DNA of 64,000 nucleotides from Megaleporinus macrocephalus (Eukaryota > Chordata > Actinopteri > Characiformes > Anostomidae): contig CM038716.1 of assembly GCA_021613375.1 (NCBI GenBank), positions 806,001 through 870,000 on the forward strand, in the 5' to 3' direction. This document shows positions 60,911 to 64,000 of this stretch, piece by piece. The notes under the pieces were generated by a model. It had not been told where the DNA came from and did not search any database. It saw only the letters and a program-made list of their open reading frames with translations. Numbering within the stretch: position 1 is the stretch's first letter; each line of letters opens with the position of its first letter. The position numbers were made by a program, and so were the translations under genes.

Positions 60911-62900
60911 CTGAAACGGATATATACAATTTCTAAATGATAAGCTTTGATCTTTTTTTTATAACAGAATTACTTTGATGTGCTGCAGCTTCAAAAATGA
61001 GTCAGTGTGCTTGGGGCTGTATTTGCTTTCATACAGAGTTGAGATCTAAATGAACTAATAGTAGTTTTTATTTTATACCTTTATTATTTGCCTGAAAATT
61101 GTTGCAGTTGTAATTCATTTTGAATGGACATTTTCCAACCTCTCTTAATTCCTTACAAGTAAACTGTCTGTCTTTGTTACTTTTCTTTTAGGACAGATAT
61201 TTATAGATATAGCTTAGGACAGATAATGAACTCTTTTTTGAAGAGGAGCTAATGCCAATTGTTGTAATAGTCTAGGCAGCAAGAGATGAATAAGAATTTT
61301 CACATCAAATTATGAGAATGAGTTGATTTAGTTTTTTTTTAGCATGATTAAGTTGTTTCATCCTGTTTTTGATTTCATATAGGCAAGTATCCACATGACT
61401 GAGAAGTGTATTTGTAATAGATAGAGAGGGAAATTAACTGCTTTCTATCACCCCTTGTAAAAAAAAAAAGTATATTTTTATGTACTAATAGCCTGTGTGC
61501 TAATTTTTTGATACTGGTGATATACTTAATAAAAATGCTTGTGTAAAATGCTTTTTTATGATAGAACTTGTGTTGCTTATACAAATACTTGTACAGCACA
61601 ATGTGATGATATACATTTCATGTGTTACAACTATGGTTTATAATGTATTTTTAAAGAAATTTGTAGCTTCAACAGCTATTGTTTGCAATGAGCTTTAATT
61701 TAATCAGTTTATGTTTACTTCTCATGATGAATTTGATGTTATATACTTTTAACTCACTCAACTCACAAGAGGCTAAAATCTCCAGATGTAAGTCTGTATG
61801 TCTGCACAGACACCGAAGAAATCTTTTGACCTTTTATTTAAATGTACAAATAATGACTTAGTAAATTGGCGTAAAACTTTAAATGCCAAAAAAAACAACA
61901 ACAATGACCAAACCCTGCAATGCTGGTTTATTTACAAAACCGCAAAGCTTTTTCAGTTTTTTTCACATTGTGTCCACTTTTCACTTCAGTCTTACTAATA
62001 GCATTGTGACTAGGCCAACTACCCAGCCAGTATTTTCTATTTAGAAACTTAGGCTAACGTTAGCTAGAAACAGTGCCGCCTTAACATTAAAAATTTGCCT
62101 TGTTTTGTATCGAGTAATAAAATGTTGACCAATGTACATAAAAAAGTGTGCATACGTTGCATAACTCACCCACTCAGATTGTGGCTGAAACTATTTATCA
62201 ACCATGTTTTGTTATGTCCTTATTTGCAGTTCCATTCCACCTTAAATGGGGCTGCAGTTACATTCTGTAGCTTGTCAGTGGTGTATTTTTAACACCTCGG
62301 CACTAAAGGTTCTGCACTAAAGGTTCAATTGCATGTCTAAACTGCGTTTAAGGTAGCAGCTTGCGATTTCAGTACAGATACTCTAAATGAGAAAGAAACA
62401 AGGTTTACAGCCTAATAAACATAACTAAAACAAGTCTAACACATACACATGTACCAGAAATAAAACATATGTTAAAACCTATATGTGGAGCAGACAAACA
62501 CAAATAAAGACATTGTCTGATATTAAACAGTCTGTACATTGTATATTCGGTTCTATACAGACCATCATTTAAAGTCCTATTAAACAGAGTTTTATCATAT
62601 CAGACCAGTCTATTCCTGAAGAACACTGAAGATCTCCTGTACTCAATATGTATGGAGCAAATTATTTTTCAGTAGGAATTTGAAGTAATGGGATGGCAAA
62701 CTTGTAAAAAAAGTGTCTATTCTGTTCTAAATTGATCACAACTTGAGGTCCCATAAAAAAGGCTAATCAAATTGTAATCTACATATACCACCATATTCCA
62801 GAAGAACACTCTCTCATGTGCCCATGGTATATAGAACAATTTATTTTACTGAATGAATTTGGAGTAATGAGATGGCAAACTTGTGAAAAGCATAGATTTG

Positions 62901-62901
<1 letters not shown>

Positions 62902-62976
<75 letters not shown>
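62902..62976. repeat. TA microsatellite inside satellite unit
   Basis: About 37 TA units where other copies have only ATTATATATAGGCC. It is an expansion within the satellite monomer. Confidence 0.95.
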
Positions 62977-62978
<2 letters not shown>

Positions 62979-63327
62979 CCATAATTTGAAGTCCCATGAA
63001 ACAGTGTCAATGTTATCATATTAGACCACCATATTGCAGAAGAACACTTTTTCATGTACACATGACGTGAGGTCCAAGTGATTGTACTGTAAGAATTTGG
63101 AGTAATGGGATGGCAAACTTGTGAAAAGTGTCTATTCGGTTCTGAATTTATCACAATTTGAGGTCCCATAAAATAGGGAAATCAGAATGCTATCATATCA
63201 GACCAGCATATTGCAGATGAACACTCTCTCATGTACACATGATGTGAGGTCCAAGGGAGTGTTCTTCTGGAATATGGTGGTCTAATATGATAACACTCTG
63301 ACTTCTCTGTTTGACTTCAAATTATAT

Positions 63328-63329
<2 letters not shown>

Positions 63330-63390
<61 letters not shown>
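63330..63390. repeat. TA microsatellite at the inverted/direct junction
   Basis: About 30 TA units separating the inverted satellite piece from the next direct unit. Confidence 0.95.
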
Positions 63391-63392
<2 letters not shown>

Positions 63393-64000
63393 GCGGTGGC
63401 AAACTTGTGGAACGTGTCAATTTGATTATATATAGGCCACAATTTGAAGTCCCATAAAAAAGGCAAATCAAAGTGTTATCATATCAGACCACCATATTCC
63501 TGAGGAACAGACCCATGGTCTGAGGTCCAAGTGATTTAGCTGTAGGAATTAGTAGTAATTAGATGGCAAACCTGTGAATAGTGTCTTCGACTCTCTACAC
63601 ACCACAAGTCTCATAAAACTGGGAAGTGTTATCAGAGTGTTATCGTATTAGACCACCATATTCCAGAAGAACACTCTCTTTTGTATTAATGTTTTGATGA
63701 TAAATTGATATTACAGTAATAATTTGGAGTAATGGGATGGCAAACTTGTGAAACGTGTCTATGTGGTTCTATATATACCACAATTTGAAGTCAAAAGTGC
63801 TAATCAAAGTCCTGTCAACTCAGACCACCATTTTCATAATACCATTTCTATATACTCTTGAATAAAAGAATCTGTAATATCAACTCAAAACCGAAAAACT
63901 CATTTTAGAGCAAGCATTTCTTTCTAGATTTACTATTGGGTGATTTTGCTGCTTTACATTGAATACATTTTATTTTTGTTTAGTGTATTATGGTTGGTGA

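Larger units (their letters stand above)
62540..63860. repeat. Satellite array, about 175-bp unit, six to seven copies, one inverted piece
   Basis: Each unit has ATGGCAAACTTGTGAAA (near 62692, 62871, 63110, 63398, 63562, 63737), then a TCTATTCGGTTCTATATA-like stretch, AATTTGAGGTCCCATAAAA and CAGACCACCATATTCC with AGAAGAACACTC. Spacings are 170-180 bp, or 240-285 where TA tracts are expanded. About 63257-63330 is a partial unit in the opposite orientation. It lies in a kcnh6 intron. Confidence 0.9.
60911..64000 (-). other. kcnh6 intron upstream of S1 exon
   Basis: More than 3 kb of intron running off the window; no further kcnh6 exon is visible. 60911-62530 is AT-rich and featureless apart from weak frames; 62540-63860 is a satellite array. 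In mammals the corresponding ERG1 intron contains the alternative first exon 1b; I see no equivalent here. Confidence 0.6.

Noticed and set aside
62846..63390. Frames containing long Ile-Tyr runs; also the idea of a CRISPR-like array in the satellite
   Set aside because: Ile-Tyr runs are translated TA microsatellite. The repeat units are contiguous ~175-bp monomers, not short repeats with unique spacers, and the genome is eukaryotic.

Overview
The window is animal nuclear DNA, almost certainly from a ray-finned (teleost) fish. It has split genes with GT-AG introns and vertebrate-specific protein families. Its DNA is AT-rich and packed with fish-type mobile elements: L1-like, L2/Jockey-like and DIRS-like retroelements, several Tc1 and hAT DNA transposons, a tRNA-derived SINE, and long TA, CA and CT microsatellites. 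No bacterial, phage or CRISPR feature is present.

Three protein-coding genes are visible. (1) On the plus strand, 5633-10088 holds the last three coding exons of git1 (ARF-GAP scaffold, C-terminal paxillin-binding region), followed by a long 3' UTR ending near 12640; the rest of git1 lies left of the window. (2) On the minus strand, 52.3 kb down to 31701 holds a complete map4-like microtubule-associated protein gene: one non-coding first exon plus eleven coding exons whose phases all match (about 843 residues, four tubulin-binding repeats, the last strongly decayed). (3) On the minus strand, 60910 down to 54744 holds the last ten coding exons of an ERG-type voltage-gated potassium channel, best matched to KCNH6. 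These run from just before S1 through the pore and the cyclic-nucleotide-binding homology domain to the stop codon; the N-terminal PAS exons lie right of 64000. git1 and map4 converge on a transposon-filled interval (12.6-31 kb), while kcnh6 and map4 are head-to-tail on the minus strand, with about 2.4 kb between the kcnh6 stop and the map4 promoter.

Region by region: 1-4800 is an L1 fragment (plus) split by a second L1 copy (minus) with a perfect 16-bp target duplication. 4860-5110 is a roughly 80-bp tandem repeat. The git1 intron (6012-9872) carries a dead Tc1 copy and a dead L2/Jockey-like LINE. 16149-17273, 20823-23882 and 34546-35594 are hAT-type elements with terminal inverted repeats; the last two have perfect 8-bp target duplications. 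17.3-19.2 kb is an unassigned repeat family built around the motif CATATGGTGTGAC and its inverse. 26404-28310 is a Tc1-like element holding a SINE. The map4 introns hold a Gypsy-like LTR/gag piece, a Tc1 fragment and a DIRS-like remnant. The kcnh6 introns hold another dead Tc1 copy and a satellite of about 175-bp units, one of them inverted.

The three genes do not form a pathway. In human, GIT1 and KCNH6 are both on chromosome 17 whereas MAP4 is on chromosome 3, so the map4-like gene may be the fish-specific map4l lineage. No new defence or biosynthetic system is apparent. The most unusual items are the GTGTGAC repeat cluster, the inverted satellite unit, and two 3-nt alternative splice configurations in map4 and kcnh6.
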